Below are positions 63,936 through 64,000 of a stretch of DNA of 64,000 nt, piece after piece (position 1 is the stretch's first letter; each line of letters begins with the position of its first letter). The translations under genes and the position numbers were made by a program. The notes below the pieces were generated by a model. It worked only from the letters and a program-made list of their open reading frames with translations, ran no database searches and was not told where the DNA came from. This DNA comes from Neorhizobium sp. JUb45 (lineage in GTDB: Bacteria; Pseudomonadota; Alphaproteobacteria; Rhizobiales; Rhizobiaceae): assembly GCF_004343585.1 (NCBI RefSeq), contig NZ_SLYW01000004.1:310001-374000 (forward strand). The letters are read 5' to 3'.

Positions 63936-64000
63936 GAAGGGTTATGGGTCTGCGGCTCACGGAATATCACGCAGGGGCATCATTACATCGATTGAGTGAT

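Overview
This window looks like a piece of the main chromosome of a member of the Rhizobiaceae, most like Agrobacterium or Rhizobium. Pointers are the GC-rich coding sequence, the chromosomal order fur/mur - PlsC-type acyltransferase - miaB - phoH - ybeY - corC - lnt - phrR - metK - trmB, the Hsp20/DUF1150 pair, a RIME-like intergenic mosaic element, an FNR/FixK-type box before hemN, and promoter motifs resembling rhizobial RpoH and general-stress (EcfG/RpoE2) sites. No rRNA, CRISPR array, insertion sequence or complete prophage is visible. The species assignment is inference.

Layout. 1-6.1 kb: 3' part of glnD, a small ORF, murJ, a secreted M15-type peptidase and an orphan 417-aa protein with a 21-residue tandem repeat. 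6.3-20.3 kb: mostly plus-strand housekeeping genes (trpS, usp, nfu, tsaB, rimI, fur/mur, olsA-like, miaB, phoH, ybeY, corC, lnt, phrR, metK, trmB). 20.3-23.4 kb, minus strand: DUF1150, hsp20, rbsK, rmuC. 23.5-26.6 kb: def, a FitAB/VapBC-like toxin-antitoxin pair, fmt, truA. 26.6-29.2 kb, minus strand: membrane protein, dapE, dapD. 29.4-32.7 kb: LOG-family protein, a coiled-coil protein, an EF-hand protein, an HAD nucleotidase and ogt. 32.7-39.1 kb: argB, engB, yidC, rnpA and rpmH on the minus strand, interrupted by a plus-strand ECF sigma / RskA-like anti-sigma / fasciclin trio.

39.5-52.7 kb: chemoreceptor, orphan histidine kinase, tRNA-Arg(ACG), hemN, cysQ, proline-racemase-family enzyme, Sel1-repeat protein, pyrC, diguanylate cyclase, pyrE, frk. 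52.7-57.6 kb, minus strand: pgi, a lipoprotein hydrolase and fadD. 57.9-64 kb: PRC-barrel protein, GNAT protein, an operon of carrier protein, adenylating ligase and NAD-synthetase-like enzyme, a small stress-type ORF and a secreted tail-collar-fold protein.

The best candidates for something undescribed are (a) the ACP / acyl-adenylate ligase / ammonia-type NadE paralog operon at 59.65-62.46 kb with a convergent GNAT gene, which has the parts of a small amide- or acyl-forming pathway; (b) the sigma / anti-sigma / fasciclin trio, which parallels SigK-RskA-MPT70/83 of mycobacteria; and (c) several regulatory sites: a near-perfect 18-bp palindrome before metK, an RpoH-like promoter plus an SD-masking hairpin before hsp20, two EcfG-like promoters and a MerR-type dyad near fadD.
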